Positions 17,731-24,965 of a stretch of 36,087 nucleotides of DNA are shown piece after piece. The DNA is from Phormidium tanganyikae FI6-MK23 (GTDB lineage: Bacteria; Cyanobacteriota; Cyanobacteriia; Leptolyngbyales; Leptolyngbyaceae). Under the pieces are notes generated by a model. It saw nothing but the letters and a program-made list of their open reading frames with translations. It had not been told where the DNA came from and did no database searches. Where the stretch lies: assembly GCA_019359175.1 (NCBI GenBank), contig JAHHHU010000033.1, forward strand, positions 1-36,087. The letters are read 5' to 3'. Position 1 is the stretch's first letter, and each line of letters opens with the position of its first letter. Position numbers and translations under genes: made by a program.

Positions 17731-17919
17731 ATTAGACTGACTCTTTCCGCCTAATCACCCATATCTGGACGTTAGACCGAACGTGGTCGGCATAACACCC
17801 TAAACTGGGGAATTAGATCGACTTTTTCTGCCTAATGCCGGGATTTGAAACATTAGATCGACTCACATTCCGCATATTACCCCTCGACAGGGGCATTAGA
17901 CCGAAAATTTCCGTATTTC
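17731..17919. repeat. Five tandem core-site-like inverted repeats, ~40-bp period, in attI
   Basis: Units begin at 17731, 17771, 17812, 17852 and 17895 (spacing 40, 41, 40, 43). Each starts RTTAGAYYGA. Units 1-3 end in a reverse-complementary TCCGCCTAAT, TCGGCATAAC or TCTGCCTAAT after 5-6 bases, so each is a 25-26-bp inverted repeat. Units 4 and 5 are weaker. Unit 2 begins GTTAGAC, a perfect GTTRRRY integron core. The spacers of ~15 bp include small C-run/G-run hairpins (CCCTAAACTGGG, CCCCTCGACAGGGG). The array fills the space between the first cassette and intI. Confidence 0.8.
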
Positions 17920-18025
17920 TTCTCAGCGAAAGCTTGTACTATTCTGCCTAAGATCTCGTTTAACCAGATTGACAAGATTGACGTTGAGCGAAATGACCTC
18001 ACCACCCAAAAAGCTGTGAGATCAA

Positions 18026-18958
18026 GTGCGTGATGCGATTCGAGTACGGCACTATTCGTATCGGGCTGAAGAAGCCTATGTGCAATGGATTCGCCGCTTC
18101 ATCCTGTTTCACAACAAGCAGCATCCGAAGGACATGGGGGCGGCTGAGGTCGAAGCCTTTCTCACCCATTTAGCCGTTCACGAACGAGTGGCAGCCTCGA
18201 CACAGAATCAGGCATTCAGTGCCTTGCTGTTTCTGTACCGGGAGGTCTTGCGCTTAGACATGGATGAGTCGATTAACGCCATTCGCGCTAAACAACCCAG
18301 ACAGTTGCCGACGGTACTGACGAAAGCGGAAGTTGGCGCAGTCATCCAGCACCTTTGGGGTGTACCACAATTGGTGATTCAAGTGCTGTATGGCAGTGGG
18401 GTGCGGCTGAATGAAGGGTTAACTCTGCGCGTCAAGGATATTGATTTTGCCCAGCATCAAATGATTGTGCAGAATCCGAAAGGCTACGAAAGCCGAGTAA
18501 TCATGCTGCCGACGAGTTTGGTCGAGCCATTAAAACTGCATTTGGAGCGCGTGCGACGTGCCCATCAGCAAGACCTTGATCGTGGTTATGGTTCGGTCCA
18601 TCTGCCGTTTGCTCTAGAGCGGAAGTACCCTCATGCAGACAAGGAATGGATTTGGCAGTTCGTGTTTCCAGCGATTGGGATGACACGAGATCCGCGCACG
18701 AATCTAGTGCGACGGTATCATCTGCATGAGAGCGGCGTGCAAAAAGCGCTCAAGCAAGCGGTGCGCTCAGCAGGAATCATGAAACGAGTCGGATGTCACA
18801 CCTTTCGACACTGCTTTGCAACTCACCTGCCTGAAGCTGGGTATGACATTCGCACGGTTCAAGAACTGCTGGGTCATAAGGATGTCAAGACGACGATGAT
18901 TTACACGCACGTCTTGAATCGTGGTGGTAGAGGGGTGCGAAGCCCGCTTGATTCGTAG
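18026..18958 (+). CDS. intI: Integron integrase IntI, with nonsense codon near the ancestral N-terminus
   Basis: A tyrosine recombinase of the IntI subfamily. The active site is R127 ([10 protein letters not shown]), H258-x-x-R261 ([12 protein letters not shown]), H284 (LLGHKDV) and Y293 (TTMIYTHVL), numbered from GTG 18026. The IntI-only patch that binds the extrahelical base of attC is present at about 195-216 ([20 protein letters not shown]). The C-terminus [14 protein letters not shown] is also typical. The same frame upstream reads MTSPPKKL, TGA, DQV from ATG 17993. That is the normal IntI start, so the TGA at 18017-18019 looks like a nonsense mutation of codon 9. The remaining 310 residues could be made only from GTG 18026 or by readthrough. 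It would integrate and excise cassettes at attI and attC; activity here is uncertain. Confidence 0.88.
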   Translation: MRDAIRVRHYSYRAEEAYVQWIRRFILFHNKQHPKDMGAAEVEAFLTHLAVHERVAASTQNQAFSALLFLYREVLRLDMDESINAIRAKQPRQLPTVLTKAEVGAVIQHLWGVPQLVIQVLYGSGVRLNEGLTLRVKDIDFAQHQMIVQNPKGYESRVIMLPTSLVEPLKLHLERVRRAHQQDLDRGYGSVHLPFALERKYPHADKEWIWQFVFPAIGMTRDPRTNLVRRYHLHESGVQKALKQAVRSAGIMKRVGCHTFRHCFATHLPEAGYDIRTVQELLGHKDVKTTMIYTHVLNRGGRGVRSPLDS

Positions 18959-18966
18959 CGATCGCG

Positions 18967-18987
18967 CTTCTGCGTGTTCCGCAGAAG
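18967..18987. terminator. Hairpin after intI
   Basis: CTTCTGCG at 18967-18974 pairs with CGCAGAAG at 18980-18987 over a 5-base loop, nine bases after the intI stop. There is no T-run, so termination is a guess. The 18988-19247 stretch holds no gene that I recognise. Confidence 0.4.
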
Positions 18988-19247
18988 TCCCGATGTGAAG
19001 AGAACAGCTCAAGCACTCTTCATCGTTGAGTTTGAGCGATTTCATCTTGGACTTCATCCCGTCCACCGCAGAAACGAGAGAATGCGGGTTTGAGTGGGGT
19101 TGTAGTACGGTCGCTAGTCCAATTTTAAGCCAGAGTGTGTAACACGGCTGTATTATGTGCAGACTGAATGAATAAAGGTGCGAGCAACCACTGCATCTGC
19201 AAATTTCAATAGCTCACCTGCGCTCTCTCAGACGCTGACAAAAGAAA

Positions 19248-19273
19248 GGGTTCTCACACAGGTGTGAGAACCC
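19248..19273 (-). terminator. Terminator of the outer-membrane beta-barrel gene
   Basis: A 12-bp perfect stem (GGGTTCTCACAC and its complement, 2 central bases) about 50 bp past the leftward gene's stop. On the minus strand it is followed by TTTCTTTTG, as expected for a factor-independent terminator. Confidence 0.8.
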
Positions 19274-19323
19274 CGTCCCTCAGTTATTAGCTCAGACCAT
19301 AACTTTGTTTGCTCGATACGCGC

Positions 19324-19854
19324 TTAGAACTCTAGTCCTACACCCGCTTGCAGACTCAGCGCACCCGCATCACTGCCTCGATACGCATTGATGCCATACT
19401 TGGCATCGCTATACACTACGACACCTTTCGCCACTTGGGATTCCACTCCCACCGTCAGCACTGGTGCATTTTGATTGCCGATCGGCGAGGTCACCCCGCC
19501 ATTCTGCACAAACGAGTAGCCCGCTCCTGCATACACGTTCGATTTGTTGTTCAACCGCACATCGTAGGTCACGGTTGGAACGATCGCACTATTGTCGCCT
19601 GTAAACAAGACCGAACCGCGTGCAGACACAGGAGCATTCGGAATCGCAAAGCGACCTTGAACATTGCCACCAAAAGACGTGTCATCATTGCCGCGTCCAC
19701 CGCTAAGGACACCGCCAGAAATGCCAGCACCGACATAACTGCGATCGTAACGAGGAGCCGTTTGAGCCGAAGCCGCGCTAGCACCGAGGAACAGCGGCGA
19801 AACAACTAAGGCAGCGAGACCCGAAAGCATTGCCACAGATTGAAGAGATCTCAT
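19324..19854 (-). CDS. Small outer-membrane beta-barrel protein, exported
   Basis: A 176-residue protein from ATG 19854, chosen because an AGGTGA site precedes it (a GTG at 19860 would add two residues). A signal peptide ends at about ASAASAQT. The mature part alternates hydrophobic and polar residues in beta-strand fashion with glycine-rich turns (YVGAGISGGVLSGG, NVQGRFAIPNAPVSARGSVL, SNVYAGAGYSFVQNGG) and ends LQAGVGLEF. The terminal aromatic residue is the recognition signal for outer-membrane barrel insertion. It looks like an opacity-protein-type 8-stranded barrel. It stands alone with its own terminator, next to the integron. Function unknown. Confidence 0.75.
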   Translation of the reverse strand: MRSLQSVAMLSGLAALVVSPLFLGASAASAQTAPRYDRSYVGAGISGGVLSGGRGNDDTSFGGNVQGRFAIPNAPVSARGSVLFTGDNSAIVPTVTYDVRLNNKSNVYAGAGYSFVQNGGVTSPIGNQNAPVLTVGVESQVAKGVVVYSDAKYGINAYRGSDAGALSLQAGVGLEF

Positions 19855-20353
19855 AGTCACCTGAAGGATTGTGAAAGTTAAAGAGAGTTTCTGCCTTGTT
19901 CAGCAGCGAGAAGAAACATCGAGCCACTCACCGCTTCTTGGGTATCACCAGCAGACTGAGGTAGAGGTGCGAACTGCTCCAGCGTGCTGGGAAGCGAGTG
20001 AGTGCGAAGAGAACCCGGATGAGCGTGGAGGTGGAAGACTCTTAGCTCTGGTTCCATACTTCTGTTATAGAGCGAGGGAGCGGGTGTTAAGGAGGAGAAG
20101 GGTCACTTTACTAAGCGTCCTAAGTAATTTCGGAATAGTGCTTGACCGTTGTGAGGAGAGAAGACCTAGCTGATCTGCTCCTTCTATTTCATTAACTATT
20201 ACCTAGAACTTAGTGAATCAAGATGCGGCTGTATTCCTTGTCCTGTCTGGCGTTGAGCGCTGTTCCCTGTCCTCACCTGTTTTTTGCGCTGCCTTTTTTC
20301 ACTAACTTAATGGCAAGAAGCTATGGTGACTTAGTGAAAAAATTGAGGCCGCT
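19855..20353. other. Intergenic region with recombinase-proximal inverted repeats
   Basis: A 500-bp region between two divergent genes, no convincing coding. It holds two related inverted repeats before the recombinase: an imperfect one, TTCATTAA (20189-) with TTAGTGAA (20210-20217), and a perfect one at 20294-20342. Confidence 0.55.
20294..20342. repeat. 12-bp perfect inverted repeat upstream of recombinase copy 2
   Basis: TTTTTTCACTAA at 20294-20305 and TTAGTGAAAAAA at 20331-20342, 25-bp spacer, ending 12 bp before the recombinase ATG. It shares TCACTAACTT with the 30-bp inverted repeat upstream of copy 1 (15741-15770). It may be an operator or a crossover site. Confidence 0.8.
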
Positions 20354-20953
20354 ATGGCGTTCCAAAAAGGCGAAAATCCTCATCACCCACTTCCGGGATC
20401 TGTCCTCACGGTTGAACCGGTTCGAGATAAGAAGGCGATCGAGCGCATCAAGAAATTGCTCCGTGACCAGCCGCGTGGCCTGTGCCTGTTCGTGCTGGGC
20501 ATTAATACTGCTTTTCGGGCGAATGAACTCCTTTCACTCACTGTTGGTCAGGTGCGATCTCTGCAACCCGGCGATGTGCTCCGAGTCAAGCAAAGCAAAA
20601 CGGGAAAGTTCCGGAGCGTGACCGTAAATGGGGCGGTGGTGAAGGCGATCTCTCAATACCTCGCAGCCTGTCCCCTCCCCGATGAGGTGTTCCTGTTCCA
20701 GGGCAAGCGTGGCTGCCTGACTGTGCCTACCGTCAGCACGATGGTGAAAACGTGGTGTCAGCATGTGAGATTGAAGGGCAAATATGGCAGCCACTCCCTC
20801 CGCAAGACGTGGGGCTACTGGCAGCGGATGGAGCGCGGAACGGCGGTGCCGTTGCTGATGGAAGCCTTCGGACACGCGACCCAGCAGCAGACGTTGGGGT
20901 ATCTAGGGATTCAGGCGGAGGAGATTGCTCAGATTTATGAATTGGAATTATAA
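20354..20953 (+). CDS. Short tyrosine recombinase (199 aa), copy 2
   Basis: Paralogue of the protein at 15003-15602, same length and collinear throughout (MAFQKGENPHHPLPGSVLTV versus MPFQKGQNPNHPAAGSTIKV). It retains R55 (INTAFRANELLSL), H147-x-x-R150 (SHSLRKTWGYWQ), H174 (EAFGHATQQQT) and Y183 (LGYLGI). It consists of the catalytic domain only, without an arm-binding or SAM-like core-binding domain. The gene follows closely after a TTAGTGA inverted repeat that probably binds the protein. The two copies face outward around ~4.8 kb carrying XisI, the integron and a beta-barrel gene. Confidence 0.85.
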   Translation: MAFQKGENPHHPLPGSVLTVEPVRDKKAIERIKKLLRDQPRGLCLFVLGINTAFRANELLSLTVGQVRSLQPGDVLRVKQSKTGKFRSVTVNGAVVKAISQYLAACPLPDEVFLFQGKRGCLTVPTVSTMVKTWCQHVRLKGKYGSHSLRKTWGYWQRMERGTAVPLLMEAFGHATQQQTLGYLGIQAEEIAQIYELEL

Positions 20954-21120
20954 AAAATCTTCTTTACTCCAATCTCAATCATTCTCTGTCCACTTTATTG
21001 AGCTATTGGTGCTGATAGCTATCAGCCCATAAGAACGTTTTGCCAAAATGCGTTTGTTAAATTCAGTAATCCTGTACTATGTATTAAGCGAGATAAAACT
21101 TTCTAAAAAGCTTACTTAGC

Positions 21121-22170
21121 ATGGATCAGGACAACCCACATCAAGGATTGATAGAAATCGCTCAAGATACTGTCACTAATTTAATGACAGGTTCATCTAT
21201 TCCAGCTCCAGTCAGAAGAAATGCCTTTAAAGCCTTTGGACAGCTTTGTACCGCAGCCATTGATATCCCGGTTTCCCATCTTGAGGGCATCGCTGCGGAG
21301 AAGCGTGCTGAAACCCAGGCGCGAGTAAAACTCATCGATATAGGTGCTGATCAAATCGCTCAGCAGATGGAAATGCCTGCTGAATATGCGCGTGCTGCTG
21401 TAAAAAAATATGGTCAGAAAATCATACGCGAGCAAGCGAACCTTGACATGGTTTCTGAAATTGCAGCTCGCCAGATTCAACAACAAGCAGTTCTTCCTAA
21501 GCCAGAGTTTGATGCAACAGCGGAAGTTCCTCCAATCAATGAGGACTGGTTAAATAACTTTGAGAAACAGGCGAGTCAGAAAAGTACCGAAGAAATGCAG
21601 ATTCTGTTCGGTCGTATCCTGGCTGGCGAGATTCAAAAACCTTCCTCATTCTCGATCAAAACAGTCAATTTGCTGGGTGAGCTTGATAGCGGAGTTGCTG
21701 CTCTCTTTATGCAGCTTTGTTCTCTATGCGTATGTCTAAAAGCTGAAGATCATTATGTAGACGCACGTGTTATGTCACTTGCTGGTAATGCCGCATCCAA
21801 TGCGCTTCGGAACTATGGTCTTAACTTTGACCAACTAAATATCTTACAGGAACATGATCTGATCATTTCTGATTACAACTCATATTTTGATTACCGAATG
21901 TGCGTTGCTCGTAAAGCTGGAGGCGTAAGTAATTTAGTAGCATTTCCTTTTCACTATCAAAATAAAGATTACGCGTTCCTTCCGATAGGTGAACGATCAG
22001 AAGATCAAGCACTCCAACTATACGGAGTCGCACTCTCAAAATCTGGAAAGGAACTTCTGAGAATTATTGAGATTCAACCTTCTGAAGATTACACAAGAGC
22101 ACTCACTGACTATTTTGTAAGGCAAAACCTACAAATGATCGAAATTGGCAAGCCTATCAAAAATTATTAG
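21121..22170 (+). CDS. DUF2806-type protein
   Basis: A 349-residue cytoplasmic protein with the DUF2806 layout. A helical N-terminal half is rich in Ala, Glu and Gln (IAAEKRAETQARVKLIDIGA, VSEIAARQIQQQAVLPKP). The conserved centre follows: NEDWLNNFEKQASQKSTEEM and QILFGRILAGEIQKPSSFSI, then KTVNLLGELDSGVAALF. The C-terminal half resembles a substrate- or partner-binding domain (FLPIGERSEDQALQLYGVAL, SGKELLRIIEI). Such genes are common in accessory and defence-rich regions, but no biochemical activity is known to me. It stands alone, just right of the recombinase and left of a toxin-antitoxin pair. Confidence 0.7.
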   Translation: MDQDNPHQGLIEIAQDTVTNLMTGSSIPAPVRRNAFKAFGQLCTAAIDIPVSHLEGIAAEKRAETQARVKLIDIGADQIAQQMEMPAEYARAAVKKYGQKIIREQANLDMVSEIAARQIQQQAVLPKPEFDATAEVPPINEDWLNNFEKQASQKSTEEMQILFGRILAGEIQKPSSFSIKTVNLLGELDSGVAALFMQLCSLCVCLKAEDHYVDARVMSLAGNAASNALRNYGLNFDQLNILQEHDLIISDYNSYFDYRMCVARKAGGVSNLVAFPFHYQNKDYAFLPIGERSEDQALQLYGVALSKSGKELLRIIEIQPSEDYTRALTDYFVRQNLQMIEIGKPIKNY

Positions 22171-22338
22171 TTTCTTATGCCCTAATTGGGAAGCAAATGA
22201 GGGGATGTGAATGAAATTAGATGGCTCTACTTGTCAAGAGAGGGGTTCGATTAAGCTGGTTTCGCAAAAGCGGTTGTTCTGGTACAGTGTCATATCCTGA
22301 AGAAAGAAACTGAGATCGCGTTGTTGTCCGGAGGGAAT

Positions 22339-22665
22339 ATGTCAGAATTGATGTTTGAAGACTATCAGCAGCGGGTGAGTGAGCGGGTAGAGTCTTTAGA
22401 AGAGCAGAACCGCGAGGACTTGGAGACGGTGACGACGCTCCTGTCAAAAATTACACCCCTTCCCTCCGCACAGATCAAGCCGCAGTTACATACGCTGATG
22501 GAAAACCTGATCGAATTGCAGGAGCCTCCCTTTCACGCTACAGCGACCCCAGAAGAATGGGGGCAACGGTTCTCCGAATGGGTGGAGTCTCGTCGCGGGC
22601 TGGGGTTCCCTACCCTCTCTGATGAGTCCATCAGCCGCGAGAGTATCTATGGAGATAACCGCTAG
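22339..22665 (+). CDS. Antitoxin of a PIN-domain toxin-antitoxin pair (putative)
   Basis: A 108-residue acidic protein from ATG 22339, set by a strong GGAGGG ribosome site at 22329-22334. It begins MSELMFEDYQQRVSERVESL and is helical and acidic with no recognisable DNA-binding fold. Its stop is directly followed by the ATG of a PIN-domain gene (no gap), the usual order for an antitoxin and VapC-type toxin. The antitoxin call rests on that arrangement, not on the sequence itself. Confidence 0.6.
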   Translation: MSELMFEDYQQRVSERVESLEEQNREDLETVTTLLSKITPLPSAQIKPQLHTLMENLIELQEPPFHATATPEEWGQRFSEWVESRRGLGFPTLSDESISRESIYGDNR

Positions 22666-23105
22666 ATGCCGTTTCTGGTCGATACGAATGTGCTACTGCG
22701 GAGTGTTGATCCGACACATCCGATGAATGCGAGCGTGGCTCAGACCTTGAGAACGCTGCGCGGACAAGGCGAGCAGCTTTGCATTGTGCCGCAAAACCTG
22801 ATCGAGTTCTGGAATGTGTATACCCGCCCCCTAGAGCGTAACGGGCTGGGACGCACCCCCGAAGAAGCCGAGGGCGAAGTGAATCAGCTTAAAGCCTTTT
22901 TCTCCCTACTACTGGACACCTCTGCGATTTATCCAGCTTGGGAACAGCTGGTAAGTACCTATGCAGTTCGGGGAGAGTGAATGTCCATGATGCAAGGCTG
23001 GTCGCTGCGATGCTAGTGCATGAGCTGACCCACATTGTGACGTTTAACGATCGCGACTTTGCACGGTATGCAGAAATTACGGTGATCGTCCCATCTGCAA
23101 TCTGA
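22666..23105 (+). pseudogene. PIN-domain (VapC-like) toxin, frameshifted
   Basis: A PIN endoribonuclease split by a frameshift. The first frame (22666-22980) begins MPFLVDTNVLLRSVDPTHPM, with the first catalytic Asp, and includes PQNLIEFWNVYTRP with the conserved Glu. It ends prematurely at YAVRGE. The next frame, from about 22974 to TGA 23105, supplies the rest: VNVHDARLVAAMLVHELTHI (third acidic residue) and VTFNDRDFARYAEITVIVPS. Restoring one base near 22965-22978 would join them into a normal ~146-residue protein. As written, the toxin lacks its last acidic residues and should be inactive, while the antitoxin is intact. A sequencing or assembly error is the alternative. Confidence 0.8.
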
Positions 23106-23511
23106 TCGCTCATTTGCGTGACAAAGAGATCGCACCGACAACCGCTTCCGAGTTCTGTTACTTATCTCACTTATCTCGTCAATGAATGCAAAGCAAACCC
23201 CTTAAGTTTTGAATAAGGGACACAGGGATGAAAGGTGGCAGTTCTTGTGTACTTCGCCAAAAATCGACCCTTTCTTGATAGGGCTTTTTGTCACCTTGTT
23301 CTCTTCCTTAGCAGGATCTGAAAGCTAGAAAAATAAAGGTTCTTCCTTAAACGCTGAAATTGATGAAAAGATATCCCTTTTTTGATAAGGCTATATGCCC
23401 TGATTTATTGAAGCTTAAAAAGTATAACCTGCGATTATCGATCGTCAGATTTATACAAGATGGTGCCAACTGAAGAGCGTGCGCCAAGTTTTTATCTACT
23501 CAGCTATTCTG
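23106..23511. other. Region upstream of parA with TTGATARGGCT motif copies
   Basis: A 400-bp A/T-rich region without a gene. TTGATA-A/G-GGCT occurs at 23275-23285 and 23382-23392, and a third copy lies downstream at 23555-23565, just before the parA start. The first is part of a CCCT-loop-AGGG hairpin followed by CTTTTT, which could be a terminator. The copies may be promoter or protein-binding elements of the partition locus, or part of an origin; spacing is irregular (107 and 173 bp). Confidence 0.4.
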
Positions 23512-23541
23512 TAAAAAGTACGACACGTGTCGTACTTTTTA
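23512..23541. promoter_or_regulatory. Candidate parS/operator palindrome 1
   Basis: A 30-bp perfect palindrome with half-site TAAAAAGTACGACAC and a CACGTG centre. It lies 36 bp before the parA ATG. An almost identical copy sits inside the ParB-like gene. Position and symmetry fit a centromere site bound by the ParB-like protein, an autoregulatory operator, or both. Confidence 0.8.
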
Positions 23542-23577
23542 TTTTCGCTTGTACTTGATAAGGCTAAAATAATCGGC

Positions 23578-24174
23578 ATGATTATTACTGTTGCATCTTT
23601 CAAAGGTGGGGTCGGCAAAAGTACTACTGCTATTCATATTGCTACTTACCTCGCCAGCAAACGCGGCAAAACTGTGCTTGCGGACGGAGACTTAAACCGT
23701 TCTGTCATTCAGTGGGCTGAACGTGGTGGCAAAAGTGTTCCTTTTCTCGTTTGTGATGGTGAATCTATTCGCACTGATTATGATCACCTTGTGATTGATA
23801 CCGCTGCGCGCCCCACTGATTATGACCTCGCTGCCCTTGCCGAAACCTCGAATCTCCTTGTTATTCCTTGCACCCCAACAACGTTTGCCCTTGAAGCTAC
23901 GATTGGAACGCTTACAACTTTACCGACAGATCGATATCGTATTCTGCTTACTGTTGTCCCCCCTAAGCCTAGTCGAGAAGGCGAGAAGGCTCAACAAGCT
24001 CTTAAGAAAGCAGGACTTCCTGTTTTCAAATCTATGATTCGACGATTTTCCGCTTATCTTAAAGCAGAGAATGCAGGTGTTCCCGTCAACCAAATTCGTG
24101 ACCCAAAAGCGAGTGAAGCTTGGCTTGAGTACGAAGCCGTTGGCAAAGAATTGTGGAAGGTAGCTAAGAAATGA
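23578..24174 (+). CDS. parA: ParA-family partition ATPase
   Basis: A 198-residue ParA/Soj-type P-loop ATPase. I start at ATG 23578 because the family motif follows at once (MIITVASFKGGVGKSTTAIH); the upstream frame would be translated palindrome. The deviant Walker A box with the signature lysine is KGGVGKST at residues 9-16. The Asp of switch I is in VLADGDLNRS, and Walker B is HLVIDTAA. The protein is short, without an N-terminal helix-turn-helix, as in plasmid type Ib or orphan ParA proteins. It should bind the nucleoid and move plasmid copies together with its DNA-binding partner. The parB-like gene overlaps its stop by 4 bp (ATGA), indicating coupled translation. Confidence 0.9.
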   Translation: MIITVASFKGGVGKSTTAIHIATYLASKRGKTVLADGDLNRSVIQWAERGGKSVPFLVCDGESIRTDYDHLVIDTAARPTDYDLAALAETSNLLVIPCTPTTFALEATIGTLTTLPTDRYRILLTVVPPKPSREGEKAQQALKKAGLPVFKSMIRRFSAYLKAENAGVPVNQIRDPKASEAWLEYEAVGKELWKVAKK

Positions 24175-24920
24175 CCGATCTAGACAAAATTATTGCAGCT
24201 GCACGAGCTAAGCAGCCCCTATCCTCCTCTCCAGCACAAGCCAATTCATTTTCCCAAGGCAGTACACTACTACTTGACGAGATTCAGCCGAGAGCACAAA
24301 ATACTCGCACTCTTAATCCTGATCATGTGGAAACTCTTGCCGAATCTATTTCTGTTCTAGGTCTCATCGAACCCCTGGTTGTAGACAAACAGAAACGGCT
24401 CTTAGCTGGTGGACATAGGCTTGCTGCAATCATACATCTCAAAACGCATCAGCCTACTGCTTACCACCGACACTTCCCAAATGAGCAAATTCCGATTCGT
24501 TCTCTAGCGATTGACGCCGATCGGGAACCTGACCTGGCACTACAAATTGAGGTCGCTGAAAATGAGCAGCGCCGCGACTATACCCCTACTGAAGTTAAGG
24601 AGATCGCATCTCGCTTAAAAGCATCAGGCTATGTTGAGGTTCAAGGTCGCCCTAAAAAGGGACAAAAGCCACTGATGCCTGCTCTGGCTGTCGTTATAGG
24701 AAAGAACCTTCGCACAATTCAGCGATATTTGTCAGAAGACACCACATCCATAAGAAGTGCATCTTCAAAAAGTACGACACGTGTCGTACTTTTGAAGCAG
24801 ACTCTTGCCAAACTTAAGCAAATTCAATCTGATCCACCTGCAACTCAGGAAGGAAAACAGCTCCTAAATATTCTGCCAGAAGTTATGACCCTAATAGAGC
24901 AGTGTATTGAGGAAGGTTAG
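24171..24920 (+). CDS. parB: ParB/Spo0J-family partition protein
   Basis: A 249-residue ParB-type protein. The ParB N-terminal domain runs from about residue 35 to 130. It has NTRTLNPDHVETLAESISVL and GLIEPLVVDKQKRLLAGGHR, in which GGHR occupies the place of the CTP-binding GERR motif; QIEVAENEQRRDYTPTEVKE follows. A helix-turn-helix region follows (ALAVVIGKNLRTIQRYLSED). A low-similarity C-terminal part (LLNILPEVMTLIEQCIEEG) may dimerise. It should load on parS-like palindromes and activate ParA. Unusually, a 26-bp copy of the upstream palindrome is embedded in its own coding sequence at 24768-24793, translated as SKSTTRVVL. Confidence 0.85.
   Translation: MTDLDKIIAAARAKQPLSSSPAQANSFSQGSTLLLDEIQPRAQNTRTLNPDHVETLAESISVLGLIEPLVVDKQKRLLAGGHRLAAIIHLKTHQPTAYHRHFPNEQIPIRSLAIDADREPDLALQIEVAENEQRRDYTPTEVKEIASRLKASGYVEVQGRPKKGQKPLMPALAVVIGKNLRTIQRYLSEDTTSIRSASSKSTTRVVLLKQTLAKLKQIQSDPPATQEGKQLLNILPEVMTLIEQCIEEG
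24768..24793. promoter_or_regulatory. Candidate parS palindrome 2, inside parB
   Basis: A 26-bp perfect palindrome, half-site AAAAGTACGACAC with CACGTG centre, identical in its core to the one before parA. It lies in frame within the 3' third of the ParB-like gene. It is flanked by a shifted outer repeat (CTTC left, GAAG right). Confidence 0.85.
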
Positions 24921-24965
24921 AAACCAAGATTCAGAAAGACATGAACAAGTTGGAGATGTTGTCTA

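Larger units (their letters stand above)
16270..18958. mobile_element. Integron: intI, attI and two gene cassettes
   Basis: The parts are arranged as in a classical integron. IntI-type integrase reads right (18026-18958); an attI junction lies just upstream (17725/17724); two leftward cassettes follow, each a single gene with an attC. Cassette 1 spans 17724-17077 (648 bp, GNAT). Cassette 2 spans 17076-16270 (807 bp, unknown protein). The first bases of each cassette on the minus strand (TTGGGC, TTATGC) are complementary to the inner R-box of its own attC (GCCCAAC, GCATAAC), which is the rule for integrated cassettes. Left of 16264 there is no further attC. Confidence 0.85.

Noticed and set aside
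17731-17919. CRISPR array
   Set aside because: Units are imperfect, only about 25 bp with internal inverted symmetry, spacers are ~15 bp, and no cas genes are near. The array sits in the attI of an integron.
18960-19066. Additional integron cassettes right of intI
   Set aside because: No attC-like hairpin with GTTRRRY core in this direction; cassettes lie only on the attI side, as expected.
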